Notes: generated by a model from the sequence alone, not told the origin. A stretch of DNA of 64,000 nt from JADJWR01 sp963847675 (GCA_963847675.1 CAWKAP010000008.1:248001-312000); one strand, 5' to 3'; shown: positions 51,896 through 62,222, numbered from the stretch's first letter. Numbers and translations: made by a program.

Positions 51896-52891
51896 ATGAA
51901 GCTTGCCACCCTGCGCGACGGTTCCCGTGACGGTCAGCTGATCGTCGTCTCGCGCGACCTGACGACGGCCCACCTGGCCAGCGGCATTGCGGGCCGGCTG
52001 CAGCAGCTGCTGGACGACTGGAGCTTCATCGCTCCGCAGCTGAACGATCTCTACCAGACGCTGAACGAAGGCCGCGCACGGCATGCGTTCGCATTCGACC
52101 CGCACCAGTGCATGGCGCCGCTGCCGCGCGCCTACCAATGGGCGGACGGCTCGGCCTACGTCAACCACGTCGAACTCGTTCGCAGGGCGCGCGGCGCCGA
52201 CATGCCGGAATCGTTCTGGACCGATCCGCTGATGTACCAGGGCGGCTCCGACGACCTGCTCGGGCCCTGCGACGACATCGTCTGCCCGAGCGAGGACTTC
52301 GGCATCGACTTCGAGGCGGAAGTCGCGGTGATCACCGACGATGTGCCGATGGGGACGACGCCGGACGACGCCGTCGGCCATATCCGGCTGCTGATGCTGG
52401 TGAACGACGTGTCGCTGCGCAACCTGATCCCGGCGGAGCTCGCCAAAGGCTTCGGTTTCTTCCAGAGCAAGCCGGCCACGGCGTTCTCGCCGGTGGCGGT
52501 CACGCCGGATGAACTCGGCGACACGTGGGACGGCCGCCGCGTGCATCGGCCGCTCGTCGTGCACTTCAACGGCGCGCAGGTGGGCGCCGCCGATGCCGGC
52601 GTCGACATGGTCTTCGATTTTGCCCAGTTGATCGCGCACCTCGCCAGAACGCGCAACGCGCGCGCCGGCAGCATCGTGGGCTCCGGCACGGTCAGCAACA
52701 AGGACGCTTCCCGTGGCTACTCGTGCATCGCGGAGAAGCGCGCGCTCGAGATGATTGCCGACGGCAAGCCCGCGACGGCGTTCATGAAGTACGGCGACAG
52801 CGTGCGCATCGAGATGTTCGACGCATCCGGAGCATCGATCTTCGGCGCGATCGAGCAGAAGGTGGCCGCGCCGCCAAGACGGCGCGGCTGA
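51896..52891 (+). CDS. Fumarylacetoacetate hydrolase-family protein
   Basis: A 331-residue FAH-family enzyme. It begins MKLATLRDGSRDGQLIVVSR and has the N-terminal FAA domain seen in betaproteobacterial fumarylacetoacetases (APLPRAYQWADGSAYVNHVE). The metal ligands are in the motif GIDFEAEVAVITDDVPMGTT. NDVSLRNLIPAELAKGFGFF, KPATAFSPVAVTPDELG and GSGTVSNKDASRGYSCIAEK follow. This form hydrolyses fumarylacetoacetate in tyrosine breakdown or a related 1,3-dicarbonyl. No hmgA or maiA lies next to it, so the exact substrate is open. Confidence 0.88.
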   Translation: MKLATLRDGSRDGQLIVVSRDLTTAHLASGIAGRLQQLLDDWSFIAPQLNDLYQTLNEGRARHAFAFDPHQCMAPLPRAYQWADGSAYVNHVELVRRARGADMPESFWTDPLMYQGGSDDLLGPCDDIVCPSEDFGIDFEAEVAVITDDVPMGTTPDDAVGHIRLLMLVNDVSLRNLIPAELAKGFGFFQSKPATAFSPVAVTPDELGDTWDGRRVHRPLVVHFNGAQVGAADAGVDMVFDFAQLIAHLARTRNARAGSIVGSGTVSNKDASRGYSCIAEKRALEMIADGKPATAFMKYGDSVRIEMFDASGASIFGAIEQKVAAPPRRRG

Positions 52892-52942
52892 CGGCGCCGG
52901 TGCGATACTGAATCGGCTCGAGCAGCGAACGCGGAGGCAACG

Positions 52943-53646
52943 ATGGCCGGCAGGAGCAAAGCAACGACGCTGCCCTTCATGGGCGTCAGCGAGGGATTCG
53001 ACCTGGTGAAGAAGGTGTGGGGCGTGACCGGGCTGCCGATGCTGCCCACTCCTTCGAGCATGGCGCAGTTCGCCACGCGCCTGCCGCAGACGCTGCCGTC
53101 GATGATCGCTCCCACGCTCGATGTCGAGGAACTCGACAAGCGCATCGCCGACCTGCGCGCGGTGGAGCAGTGGCTGAACCTGAACCTGAGCATGCTGCGC
53201 ACCACGGTCCAGAGCCTCGAAGTCCAACGCAACACGATCGCCACGCTGAAGTCGTTCGGCGGCGCGATGCTCGCGGCCGCACCCGCGCAGGCCGCCGGTG
53301 CGCCGTTACCACCGGCGAACTGGCCGTACCCCGCGGGCCAGCCGTTGCCGCCGATGCCCGCTGCCGCGCCGGTCCCGGCCGCGGCGCCGGCGGCGCCGCG
53401 GCGCAAGGGGCGCGCGGTCCGCGCGCGACGGCTACCGCAGCAGCTGCCGCGTTACCGCTGAACCCGGCGGCCTGGTGGAACACCCTGCAGGATCAGTTCA
53501 CGAAGATCGCCGCCACTGCCGCGGCCGAGGCGCAGGCGGCGGCGAAGGCTGCCGCCACGCAGACCGCGGACGAGAAGAAGACTCGTGGCGCAGCATCGAA
53601 GGCGGCGCCGCGCAAGCGCAAGCGGCGCACGCCGCAGCGGGGATAA
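52943..53646 (+). CDS. phaM: PhaM-type PHB granule regulatory protein, one frameshift near 53395
   Basis: The N-terminal part matches PhaM, the protein that activates PHB synthase and tethers granules to DNA: FMGVSEGFDLVKKVWG, VEELDKRIADLRAVEQWLNL and NLSMLRTTVQSLEVQRNTIA (coiled coil). A Pro/Ala-rich linker (about 110-150) is interrupted by a one-base shift near 53395. The other frame then gives LPLNPAAWWNTLQDQFTKIA, an Ala-rich helix, and a basic C-terminus (KAAPRKRKRRTPQRG) of the DNA-binding PAKKA type. The repaired length is about 234 residues. No phaC or phaB lies nearby in the window. Confidence 0.85.
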
Positions 53647-53649
53647 AGC

Positions 53650-54873
53650 ATGCGCTTCCGCTATGCGCACGCGGCCCATCCCGACGGCAGCACTGCCGTC
53701 GATCTGTGCCTGGCCCAGCTGGCGGCGCAGGCGGGCGACGAGTCGACGCAGCGCGGTGCGAACCTCGGCTTCGTCTACCTGACCGAGGGCCTGCAGGCAC
53801 AGGCTGGCGCAATCCTGGCCCTGTTGAAGGTTCGCACCGGGGTTTCGAACTGGGTCGGCGCGAGTGCCGCCGCGGTGTGCGCCACCGGAGTCGAATACGT
53901 CGACGAGCCTGCCCTTGCCGTCATGCTGGGACGCTTCGAGCCCGGCAGCTTCAACGTGTTTTCCGGAGCGCAGCGGCCTCCGGCGCGCGGCACGCGCACC
54001 GGTCGCGCCGGCAGCGTGGCGTACACCGCGCTCGTGCATGCCGACCCGAACGCGCCGGGCCTGCCCGGACTGATCGAGGACATGGCGCTGAAGGTCGACA
54101 GCGGCCACCTGTTCGGCGGGCTGGCCAGCGGCCGCGAGCCGCCGCTGACGATCGCCGATCGGGTGCTGCGCGGCGGACTGTCCGGGGTGGTGTTCGCCGA
54201 GGACGTGCGGCTCGTCTCGCGCGTGACGCAGGGCTGCCACCCGCTGCCGGGCAGCCGCCGGCGCAGGATCACCGCCGGCGCGGACAACCTGATCGACACG
54301 CTCGACGGCGAGCGCGCCTTCGACGTGCTGCTGCGCGATGCCGGAATCGTCGAGAACGTCGCCGCGGCGGGCGCGGAAGAGCGCGCGCGCGAATCGATGG
54401 CGCAGCTCAAGGTTCTCGGCCGGCGCGGCCTGCTGTTCGTCGGCATCGAGCCGGAGCAGGCGAGTCCGCCTGCGCATCGGTGGCACGACGACTACCTGGT
54501 GCGGCCCGTGCTGGGGATCGACCCGTCGCGCGGGGCGGTCGCGGTGGGCACGCCGGTCGAGCCCGGGCAGGTGGTGCGTTTCTGCGTGCGCGATGAGGCC
54601 GCCGCACGAAAGGACCTGACGCGCATCTGCGCCGAGATCCGCGACCATCTTCACGAGCAGTCGGAACGTCGGCGCCGGCCGATGGCCGCCCGGGGCGCCG
54701 TCTATGTCTCCTGCCTCGGCCGCGGCACGCACATGTTCGGCGAACAAGGCGAAGAGCTGCGCGTGATCGCGCAGCAGCTCGGCGACGTGCCGCTCGTGGG
54801 CTTCTACGCCAACGGCGAAATCAGCGGCCACAGCCTGTATGGCTTCACCGGCGTGCTGACCGTCTTCTATTGA
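53650..54873 (+). CDS. FIST-domain protein (FIST_N and FIST_C)
   Basis: A 407-residue soluble protein made only of the FIST sensory module. The N-domain has DLCLAQLAAQAGDESTQRGA, LGFVYLTEGLQAQAGAILAL and VSNWVGASAAAVCATGVEYV. The C-domain has SPPAHRWHDDYLVRPVLGID, GAVAVGTPVEPGQVVRFCVR and a terminal block GEISGHSLYGFTGVLTVFY that is the most conserved FIST_C motif. FIST domains are thought to bind small ligands such as amino acids. Here no output domain is attached, so it may act through a partner. It starts 4 bases after phaM. Confidence 0.9.
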   Translation: MRFRYAHAAHPDGSTAVDLCLAQLAAQAGDESTQRGANLGFVYLTEGLQAQAGAILALLKVRTGVSNWVGASAAAVCATGVEYVDEPALAVMLGRFEPGSFNVFSGAQRPPARGTRTGRAGSVAYTALVHADPNAPGLPGLIEDMALKVDSGHLFGGLASGREPPLTIADRVLRGGLSGVVFAEDVRLVSRVTQGCHPLPGSRRRRITAGADNLIDTLDGERAFDVLLRDAGIVENVAAAGAEERARESMAQLKVLGRRGLLFVGIEPEQASPPAHRWHDDYLVRPVLGIDPSRGAVAVGTPVEPGQVVRFCVRDEAAARKDLTRICAEIRDHLHEQSERRRRPMAARGAVYVSCLGRGTHMFGEQGEELRVIAQQLGDVPLVGFYANGEISGHSLYGFTGVLTVFY

Positions 54874-54950
54874 GATAGTCGCGGCGCGCCTCAGGCGAGG
54901 CACGCCGTGCGCCGGTTACGGGCAGTGAACGCCGGGATCTTCGCGGGCGC

Positions 54951-57900
54951 TCAGCGCGACCGGTTCGGATACCAGTAGGTCCGCCGTCTCGTGTTGTCGA
55001 CGGCAATCGTCGGCCTGGATGCGCCGATCGACGAACGGCTGCCGCCGTAGCTGCCGCCCGGAGGAGCACCACCGATCAGGAAGCGCTGGATCACGCCGTT
55101 GCCCATGTCCACCAGCCCGGACACCGGGGTCGGCGGCAGTCCGCCGTTGAGCAGGTCGACCGACGCCACCGTGCCGCAGAACAGCGGAATCGCATACGTC
55201 CGCGCCGTGCCCAGGCTGCCGCACTGGTTGACCGACGGCTGGGCCGGCGTATTGGTGGAGAAAAGCGTCCGCCCGGCAACCGTCAGGCCGGCATTGACCG
55301 TCTTCTCGCCGACGGCGGAGAAAGGCAGCGGAAAGAAGCAGCCCTTGGGGTTTTCGGTCGTCGGGAAGCTCCCGTGCGTGACGAGATCGGACGCGGTGGC
55401 CGGCGACGAAACGCTCGGCGCACCCTTGGTGCGCTTGGCGTCGAACAGGGTGATCAGCCCGTCCTTGGTGTCGGTCTCGCTGGTTCCGGGGTACGGCATG
55501 CGGCCGAGCAGTGGCCTTTCCCGGTCACCGCTGCCGAACAGGATGGCGATCCGGGTCTTCGTGATCACCACGTCGGGCTCGAACAGGAACTTGCGCTCCG
55601 CGTTCTCCACGGCCAGCGCGGCCATCCGCGTGATGGTCCAGTGCTGCGGCGCGTTGCCGCCGCTGCCGTCCTCGAAGTCGACCCGGTAGACATTGGCCCG
55701 CGCGTCGCCGAGATAGGCGCGGTCGACGTAGCCGTCGCTGTCGATGTCGACCAGCGTCAGCGCGCCGGGCACGCTGCCGAGGGTGTTCAGGCTGCCGACC
55801 AGTGCCCCGGTATAGGCGTCGATCACCAGCACGGCATTGCCCATCGTGGTCGTTGCCCGCGGCGAGGCATCCTCCGCGGCGGCGTCGTAGCCGGCCCCCA
55901 TCACGATCACCGGGTTGGCATGGCCGCGCAGCATCGCCAGCCTCGGCTCCGACCACGTCTGGCCAAGGGCGCTGAACTGGCCGGGCCCGAAGCGCCACTT
56001 GTACCGCGGCGCCGCCGGATTCGACACGTCGAGCGCGTAGAGAACCCTTCCGCCGCGACGCATCGCCACGTAGATGATCACTTCGCCGGTGCTGCCGTTG
56101 CGCAGGACGGTAATCGGGCCGTCGACGAAATAGTCGCGCCGGGTCGCGGTCGGATCGGGATTGTTCGGATACTTGACCTCCGGCCAGTTGCTGCGCAGCC
56201 GATTGAGCTTGCCGAACATTTCCTCCGGCACGAATGCCCACAGTTCACGGCCCGCATCGGTACCGGTCTGCTCGCCGCCAGTTGCGCGCAACGTGCCGTC
56301 GTTGGCGCCGTAGAACACCACCACGCCGGTACTGCCGCCGTAGTCGATCACCGCGGGCCGGGAATGCAGCAGGTCGCCGTGGATCGACGGCCGCACCGTC
56401 GTCGCCGGACTCGTCGTCGGGCCGGGTTCCTCGCCACCGCCGCCGTCGTCGTCCACGTTGTTCGTGCCGCGGACCCAGTCGATCAGCGCGTCGCGGTCCG
56501 ACGAGGACACGCCGAGCGCGGTTGCCGATATGGCGCCGTTGCCGGTCGCAAACCGCGCGGCGTCGTTGGCCGACAGGACGGTGTTCGTCGCGCAGCCGAC
56601 GCACGTGTACACGTTGCGGCCCGACTGGCCGGTCGCGAATGCCTCGCGCAGCCGCTGGGCGGCGCCGCCCTTTTCGGTCACCTCGCCGTCGGGAGAATCC
56701 GAGGCCGGATTGATCGCGCCGCGCGGCGCGTTGACCCAGAACGTGCTCGATTGCGTCCAGTAGCTCACCGCCGACGACTCGACGTAGCCGGTGATCGAGC
56801 TGATCGCCGCGTTTCCTGCCGAGTCGACCAGCGACAGGGCGCCCGAACTGTCGTCGTAGGCGAACTTGTACTGCTTGACGTTGCCGTACCAGCGCGGCCG
56901 CATCGACTCGTCCGGACGGAACATGCCGATGAAGACCTGGTTCTTGTAGGTGCCCTGCGTGCTGACGCTGATCGGCAGCGCGGCCGAAGTGAAGACCGTG
57001 TTGGCCGAGAGGATGCGGCCGAAGATCGCATCGATCGACGTCGGCGATGGCGCCGGGTCCGAGCGCGGGATAGAAGTACGACGGCCTCGCCGACGCCGTT
57101 CAGGTACCTCGGACTGCCGCCGTAGCGGGCCATCGAATCGACGTACGAGAAGAAACCGGAGAACGGCGGATTGGTCGTGTTGTTCGGATCGCTGTTGGCG
57201 CCGATGACGCGCGACTCCGAACGTCGTGATGCTCTGCGCCCCGTCGCGGCTGCTGAAGTCCAGGCTGAGCAGCTCGCGCGCATATTCGTCGCCCCAGCTC
57301 GCGAAGAGGTTGCGCGTCGGGTTGTTCACCCCGCTCGGCGCCGGAATCGCGGTGGTGTTGGCGGCGATCTGCTGCAGGAATGCGCGCTCGGCATTGACCG
57401 TCTGCGTCTGCGTGGCCGGGTCGCCGTTGGAGATGAAGATGATGAAGTTGCGCCCGCACGAGGCGCTCGCCGGGCTGTTGTACTGGGTCGACCCCGAAAC
57501 GAATGCGTTCGGGTCGAACGACGGCGTGTCGCGTCCGTACTGGGCCGGCTGTCCCTTGAACCACAGGTAGGCCTCGTACATGCCGAGGCCGACGTCCGGC
57601 GCCGCCGCCGCCGTGTCGCTGCCGCGGCTGATCGTCTTCAGCTGCGTCTGCAACGCAACCTTGTTCGACGGCGTGACGGCAGTGAAGTTGATGCGGGGGT
57701 AAGCGCCGACCTTGCTCGATCCCGAGTTGAACATCATCACGCCGATGCGCGCGACCGGATTGCCGCCGTTCGCCGCCGCCCGCGCCGCGAGCCGCTCGAC
57801 GACGGTGACCAGCGCGCAGATCTGCGCGCCCGACTTCTTGGAGTTGTCCGCATTCGGCACGGCGGCGCCGGAGTCGGGCCACTGCGCGCAGGTGCCGTTG

Positions 57901-58077
57901 GCGAGGTCGGCGCTCCAGTTGGCCGAGTTGTCGATCATGAACAGCACGTTCGGCAGGTCGGCGGCGCTCGGCGGCAGCGAGTAGATGTCGATGTCCTCCG
58001 CGCGCGCGAAGGACGGTGGCCAGGCAGGCCGCGGCGGCGAGCAGCGCGCGCCATACGCGCCAGGACGTGGGTCTCAT
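54951..58077 (-). CDS. pilY1: PilY1-type type IV pilus tip/adhesin protein, about three frameshifts
   Basis: The protein is about 1040 residues after repair. The signal region MRPTSWRVWRALLAAAACLA shifts near 58015 into EDIDIYSLPPSAADLPNVLF and a degenerate von Willebrand A start (MIDNSANWSADL). Breaks near 57213 and 57060-57110 then bracket SDPNNTTNPPFSGFFSYVDS. The C-terminal PilY1 beta-propeller is clean: VIDYGGSTGVVVFYGANDGT, GRELWAFVPEEMFGKL, KWRFGPGQFSALGQTWSEPR, and the calcium loop VDIDSDGYVDRAYLGDARAN. PilY1 sits at the pilus tip, primes assembly and mediates adhesion and surface sensing. It is the last gene of the minor-pilin operon. Confidence 0.92.
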
Positions 58078-58099
58078 CTTCGCTCTCCCCTGCTTGCCG

Positions 58100-58675
58100 T
58101 CAGATGCAGCTGTTGGCCGCTTCGACGCGATCGGCGCGAACGGCGACGCCCTGGTTGACGGTCAGGGCCGCGCCGGTCACCGGATCGGCCGCCGCGGCCG
58201 AGATGTTCCATTCGCTGTCGGCGCATTGCGATTCATTGGGGTTGGCGGCGGCGCCACCGCCGCCGCCGAGGACGAGGATCGAGCCCGCCGGACCGACGCC
58301 GCTGATGCAGGCGGCGTCGCCCGCGCGCCGGTCGTCGAGCTCGGCGAGCGGCACGACCCTCAGGCGATAGCAGCCGGGCAGGCCGACCGTGACGTTCAGG
58401 TCATCGGCTCCGTTGCCGTCGATGTCCACGCCGACCGGTGTTGCGGCAACCGTTGCCGGCGTGCGCAGGAAGTCGACCCCGCTGATCGTCTGCTCGATCG
58501 CGAAGTTGGCCGCGGCGAGCATGTGCGCGCGGCTCTGCGCGTTGCCGGCCAGTGCCAGCTGCTGGCCGCTCAGGCGATACGCGGTGAGCACGACGAAGGC
58601 GACGATGACCAGGAAGATCAGCGCGATCAGCGCCGAGGCGCCTCTCTGGCGGCACACGCCAGCAGGGATGTTCAT
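58100..58675 (-). CDS. pilX: Minor pilin-associated protein PilX
   Basis: A 191-residue protein beginning MNIPAGVCRQRGASALIALI and continuing with a hydrophobic helix (FLVIVAFVVLTAYRL), as in PilX. PilX proteins have RG-A instead of the classical prepilin GF-E site. The head domain has an NxQSRAHMLAAANFAIEQTI helix and several Cys. The start overlaps the pilW stop (ATGA). PilX joins PilV, PilW and FimT/U in the tip complex that carries PilY1. The gene ends 23 bases before pilY1. Confidence 0.88.
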   Translation of the reverse strand: MNIPAGVCRQRGASALIALIFLVIVAFVVLTAYRLSGQQLALAGNAQSRAHMLAAANFAIEQTISGVDFLRTPATVAATPVGVDIDGNGADDLNVTVGLPGCYRLRVVPLAELDDRRAGDAACISGVGPAGSILVLGGGGGAAANPNESQCADSEWNISAAAADPVTGAALTVNQGVAVRADRVEAANSCI

Positions 58676-59694
58676 GGAAGCTCCCGCCCTCCACCGACGT
58701 TCATCAGCCGCACCAGCGTCGTGTGAACGTGCCGCTTGAAGCCGTCGCCGGCGGCGGCCAGCGTTCCGTTGAGACCCAGGTCGAACGTCATCGCGTCGAC
58801 GTATCCCACGGATGGATCGCGACTGCGCGCGATCACGTACAGGCGCACGGCGACGACGTTGGCCCAGTCGTTGTCGGCCGCGCCCCCGACCCCGCTCAAC
58901 CCGGTCCGGTAGATGTCGGGCAGTCCGTCGTTGTCGGTGTCGAAGCCGTATTCGTACTGCAGGTCCTCGATGCCGTCGACCAGCGGCGTCACGGCGATCG
59001 TCCCGCCCGTCGTCAGCTCGGCTCGTGCCAGCCGCGGCACCGTGCCGGCGCCGCAATCGCCGACGCACTGGACGAAGTAGGTGCGCGCCAGCACCCGACG
59101 CGCAGGCGCCACGGCGGCGCAGTCTCGCGCGCGCAGGTCCATCGCCGTGGCGTCGGTGCCGACCACGAATGGCTTGGCGACCGGATCGTTGCGACAGGTC
59201 GAGACCTGCAGGTGGATGCCCTCGGGCAGGCTCGCCACCGCCGCGGCGGTGAAGTCGGCCCGGCGCAGCGTCAGCATCGCCGTGCCGGCGCGGCGGTCGC
59301 TGACGCACCCCGGCGTGGCATCGCCCGCGCCCAGACCGACGAGCGGCAGCGGTGCCGTCGCCGGCGACGACGCCCAGCCAAGCGCCACCGGCGTCACTGC
59401 GCAGGGATCCGCCGCCTGCCAGGTCACCGATGTCGATTGCAGTTCGGCGAAATAGCCGGCCGCGCGAATCTCGTCGGCCAGCAGTTCGGCGGCATACGTC
59501 GCGTTGTCGAACATCTGGCCGGTGTTTTCGAGGTTGCGCCGATGCTCGCTGGCCGGCCCGAAGAATGAGGTGATCACTGCGATCACCACCAGGCCCAGGC
59601 CCATGCCCACCATCAGTTCGACGAGCGACACGCCGCGCTGTCTGGACGGCGGGCAGCTCGGCACGGCGGCTCGGCTGTCGCGGGACGGGATCAC
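58672..59694 (-). CDS. pilW: Minor pilin PilW
   Basis: A 340-residue pseudopilin with prepilin cleavage site RQRG/VSLVELMVGMGLGLVV (Glu at +5) and the long, variable PilW head: NLENTGQMFDNATYAAELLA, DEIRAAGYFAE, QVSTCRNDP, GIEDLQYEYGFDTDNDGLPD and VVAVRLYVIARSRDPSVGY. The EDLQYEYG and VRLYVIARS stretches are typical of PilW. Start GTG 59694 overlaps the pilV stop (GTGA). It forms part of the pilus tip complex. Confidence 0.9.
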   Translation of the reverse strand: MIPSRDSRAAVPSCPPSRQRGVSLVELMVGMGLGLVVIAVITSFFGPASEHRRNLENTGQMFDNATYAAELLADEIRAAGYFAELQSTSVTWQAADPCAVTPVALGWASSPATAPLPLVGLGAGDATPGCVSDRRAGTAMLTLRRADFTAAAVASLPEGIHLQVSTCRNDPVAKPFVVGTDATAMDLRARDCAAVAPARRVLARTYFVQCVGDCGAGTVPRLARAELTTGGTIAVTPLVDGIEDLQYEYGFDTDNDGLPDIYRTGLSGVGGAADNDWANVVAVRLYVIARSRDPSVGYVDAMTFDLGLNGTLAAAGDGFKRHVHTTLVRLMNVGGGRELP

Positions 59695-60254
59695 GGTACG
59701 GGTGCCAGGTTGGCGATGCGAACGGTGACCGAATGGACGCGGCGCTTGCTCTCCTCGTCGAACTGCCCTTGGCCGCAGGAGTTCTCCGGCGCAGCGGTCG
59801 GCACCAGACCCTGCCAGGCGATCGCCACCACATAAGACCGTTCGATCGCGGCGCCTGCCGCGTCGGCCAGACGGCGGATACATCCGCGAGCGCCCAGCAC
59901 GCTGCCCAGCTGCGCCGAGCCCTCGGCGGCAGCGACACCACGGAGCAGGTTGGTCCATTCGCACACATCCCGGGCGGCGCCGGCGGAGACTTCCATGCAG
60001 TCCTGCGCCTCGCCGGCCGTTTCCAGTTCGTCGGCCTGCACGTAGGCCTCGGCGTCGCGGCGGTTTGAGTTGATGCGGTCGACCATGTCCTGCGCGAGCT
60101 GGATCGCCTGCGCCCGCTGCACCGCCTCGGTGCTGGCCAACGATGTCTTCATCTGCAGGCGAGCCAGTCCGAGGATGCCGAAGGCGAACACGACGACGGC
60201 GATCAGCACCTCGATCAGCGAGAAGCCGAGCGAGGGCCGACGACCGATGTTCAC
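59691..60254 (-). CDS. pilV: Minor pilin PilV
   Basis: A 187-residue prepilin with cleavage site SLG/FSLIEVLIAVVVFAFGI and the PilV-typical continuation LGLARLQMKTSLASTEAVQR and AIQLAQDMVDRINSNRRDAE. The RAQAIQLAQDMVDRIN helix distinguishes PilV from FimT and PilE. The C-terminal head has paired Cys residues. It overlaps fimT by four bases and pilW by four, so the cluster is tightly coupled. Confidence 0.92.
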   Translation of the reverse strand: MNIGRRPSLGFSLIEVLIAVVVFAFGILGLARLQMKTSLASTEAVQRAQAIQLAQDMVDRINSNRRDAEAYVQADELETAGEAQDCMEVSAGAARDVCEWTNLLRGVAAAEGSAQLGSVLGARGCIRRLADAAGAAIERSYVVAIAWQGLVPTAAPENSCGQGQFDEESKRRVHSVTVRIANLAPVP

Positions 60255-60748
60255 GAGCAGGCGCCGACGCTGGCCTGCGGCCGGCCCGAAAGGTCGATCG
60301 AGACGCAGCGCGGGGACGCGAGCGCATCGCCGCGGCTGTCGTTGAGCTGAATGCTGATGCCGCCGGCTGTCGTCATCCGGCCGCTGCCGTCGAAGGTGAT
60401 CGCCGCCGGCGTCGCCGACCCGTCGATGTGGCCGGTGGAGACGTCCTTGCGGTCGATCTGCAGGCCGCCGGCGGCCGTGGCCGTCCAGCCGCGCCCCCAG
60501 TTCGCGTTCTCGCCGGCCACGGCGGCAGTGACGGTGACTTGCGCGTTGCGCTTGATGGCCTCGCTGCGCGCCACGAGCAGGGTCGTCACGAGATCCGTGG
60601 CTGCGCCGCGCAGGCGCTGATTCGACGCAAAGGACGTGAAGCTCGGCGCCGCCAGCGCCATCACGATCGAGACGATCGTGATCACCGCCAGCATTTCGAC
60701 CAGCGTGAAGCCGGCCTGGCGAACATCGATGCGGTGGTTGATGGACAT
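60251..60748 (-). CDS. fimT: Minor pseudopilin FimT/GspH-type
   Basis: A 165-residue prepilin with cleavage site RQAG/FTLVEMLAVITIVSIVMA. The FimT/GspH head begins with APSFTSFASNQRLRGAATDL and TTLLVARSEAIKRNAQVTV, followed by WGRGWTATAAGGL and a C-terminal CVSIDLSGRPQASVGACS with the conserved Cys pair. ATG 60748 (MSINHRIDVRQAG) follows GGAGACC; an in-frame start at 60778 adds ten residues. It is the usual initiator of the pilV-W-X-Y1 tip complex. Confidence 0.9.
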   Translation of the reverse strand: MSINHRIDVRQAGFTLVEMLAVITIVSIVMALAAPSFTSFASNQRLRGAATDLVTTLLVARSEAIKRNAQVTVTAAVAGENANWGRGWTATAAGGLQIDRKDVSTGHIDGSATPAAITFDGSGRMTTAGGISIQLNDSRGDALASPRCVSIDLSGRPQASVGACS

Positions 60749-60765
60749 GGTCTCCTCCCTGTATT

Positions 60766-61179
60766 TCATTGCCAGCAACGCGCCGGAGCGCGTTCGCCGG
60801 AACTGGTCAGGCTCAGCGTGCCGCAGCCCTCGATGGTCTGCGCGCCCTGCGGCGCCGCGCTGATCGTGAAGCTCGGCGGTATGGCGGCCGGAGCCGACAT
60901 CGACACCGTGTACTTGCCGGCAAGCGACTGGGGCAACGCGAGGCCGAGATCGCCGAGCGTGGCCGCGTAGGCGCGGCGATCGACCAGGCGCTGCTGCTGG
61001 CGCAGCGCCACTTCCATCAGGAACGCCTGCGCATCGGCGCGCGTGCCACGCTTGACGAACTCTGCGTAGCTGGGCAGAGAGACGATGGTGAGGATCGCCA
61101 CCACGGCCACCGCGATCAGCACCTCGACCAGCGTGAAACCGGCGTTACCGGGATGCGTGCGACGCGTGGCTGACGACAT
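60766..61179 (-). CDS. pilE: PilE-type minor pilin
   Basis: A 137-residue prepilin with cleavage site GNAG/FTLVEVLIAVAVVAILTI. The head SYAEFVKRGTRADAQAFLME, VALRQQQRLVDRRAYAATLG and terminal CGTLSLTSSGERAPARCW with two Cys match the short PilE encoded with minor pilins, not the major PilA. ATG 61179 follows GGAGG. It is the first gene of the operon here, whereas in Pseudomonas pilE comes last. No clear promoter was found in the 240 bases upstream. Confidence 0.9.
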   Translation of the reverse strand: MSSATRRTHPGNAGFTLVEVLIAVAVVAILTIVSLPSYAEFVKRGTRADAQAFLMEVALRQQQRLVDRRAYAATLGDLGLALPQSLAGKYTVSMSAPAAIPPSFTISAAPQGAQTIEGCGTLSLTSSGERAPARCWQ

Positions 61180-61421
61180 GTTGCGAACCTCCGAAGACGT
61201 CTTGCTTGGGAGGAATTCTGCGCAGGAAACACGCCGCATTGGGACGCGAAAACCGCTCGCGAAGACAGGCGGCGGACGATGCCGATCAGTGGACGAAAAG
61301 TCGTACCGTGACGCTAGGCCGTGCGCATGTCTCACGGCATCCCGTGCTCATCCGTACGGACGCATCCGCGCACTTTTCCGAGCGCGCTGCACGTGGCGAT
61401 CGCGCCCGGAAGGCGCGGCGT

Positions 61422-62222
61422 TTACATCACGTAGTTGAGCGCCATCCGGCCACCATCGGGATACAGCGTGGTGCCGGTCAGGTAGGAGGCATCGTCGCTC
61501 GCGAGAAAGACGGCGATGCGCGCGATCTCGTCGGGCTCGCCGAGCCTGCCCATCGGCGTGCGCGAAAGAATGCGTCCCTTGGCCGCATCGTTGGTCAGCA
61601 CGGCAGCCTTCAGCATCTCGGTGGCAATCGATCCGGGACCGATGCCCACGACGCGGATGCCCTTGTCCGCCAGTCCGATCGCCATCACCTTGGTGAGCTG
61701 ATTGAGCGCGCCCTTGCTGACCGTGTACGGCACCTGGTTGGCGATCGCCAGCACGGCGTTGACGCTCGACATGTTGATGACCACGCCGCGGCTGCCCGTG
61801 CCGTGCGCATCGGTGCGCGGCGGCTGCGCCAGCATCTGCCGCGCGGCAGCCTGTCCGCACAGAAACGCGCCCTTCAGGTTGACGCGCAGCACGCGATCGA
61901 AATCCTCCTCGGCGAGATCGACGAAGTCGGCCGCGTGCACGATGCCGGCGTTGTTGACCAGCACGTCGAGCCGGCCGTAGTGCTCGACCGCGTGCGCGAC
62001 CAGTCGTTCGGCGTCCCGCTTCTCGCCGACGTCCGCACGGCAGAAGATCGCCATGCCGCCCGCAGCGGCGATGTCGCGCACCAGTGCCGTGCCGCCGACC
62101 TCGTTGACGTCGCCAATGACCACCCGCGCGCCCTCTTCCGCAAATGCCCGCGCGCACGCGGCGCCGATGCCCTGCGCCGCGCCGGTGATCACTGCGACCC
62201 GCTGATTCAGCTTCATCCGCAT
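61422..62222 (-). CDS. Short-chain dehydrogenase/reductase
   Basis: A 266-residue classical SDR with RVAVITGAAQGIGAACARAF (cofactor), VLVNNAGIVHAADFVDLAEE, INMSSVNAVLAIANQVPYTV (Ser) and SKGALNQLTKVMAIGLADKG (Tyr-x3-Lys), and the end YLTGTTLYPDGGRMALNYV. The Asp after beta-2 (IGDVNEVGG) predicts NAD(H) preference. It lies downstream of the B12-dependent MerR gene on the same strand, 188 bases away. The substrate is unknown. ATG 62222 or 62216 could start it. Confidence 0.88.
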   Translation of the reverse strand: MRMKLNQRVAVITGAAQGIGAACARAFAEEGARVVIGDVNEVGGTALVRDIAAAGGMAIFCRADVGEKRDAERLVAHAVEHYGRLDVLVNNAGIVHAADFVDLAEEDFDRVLRVNLKGAFLCGQAAARQMLAQPPRTDAHGTGSRGVVINMSSVNAVLAIANQVPYTVSKGALNQLTKVMAIGLADKGIRVVGIGPGSIATEMLKAAVLTNDAAKGRILSRTPMGRLGEPDEIARIAVFLASDDASYLTGTTLYPDGGRMALNYVM

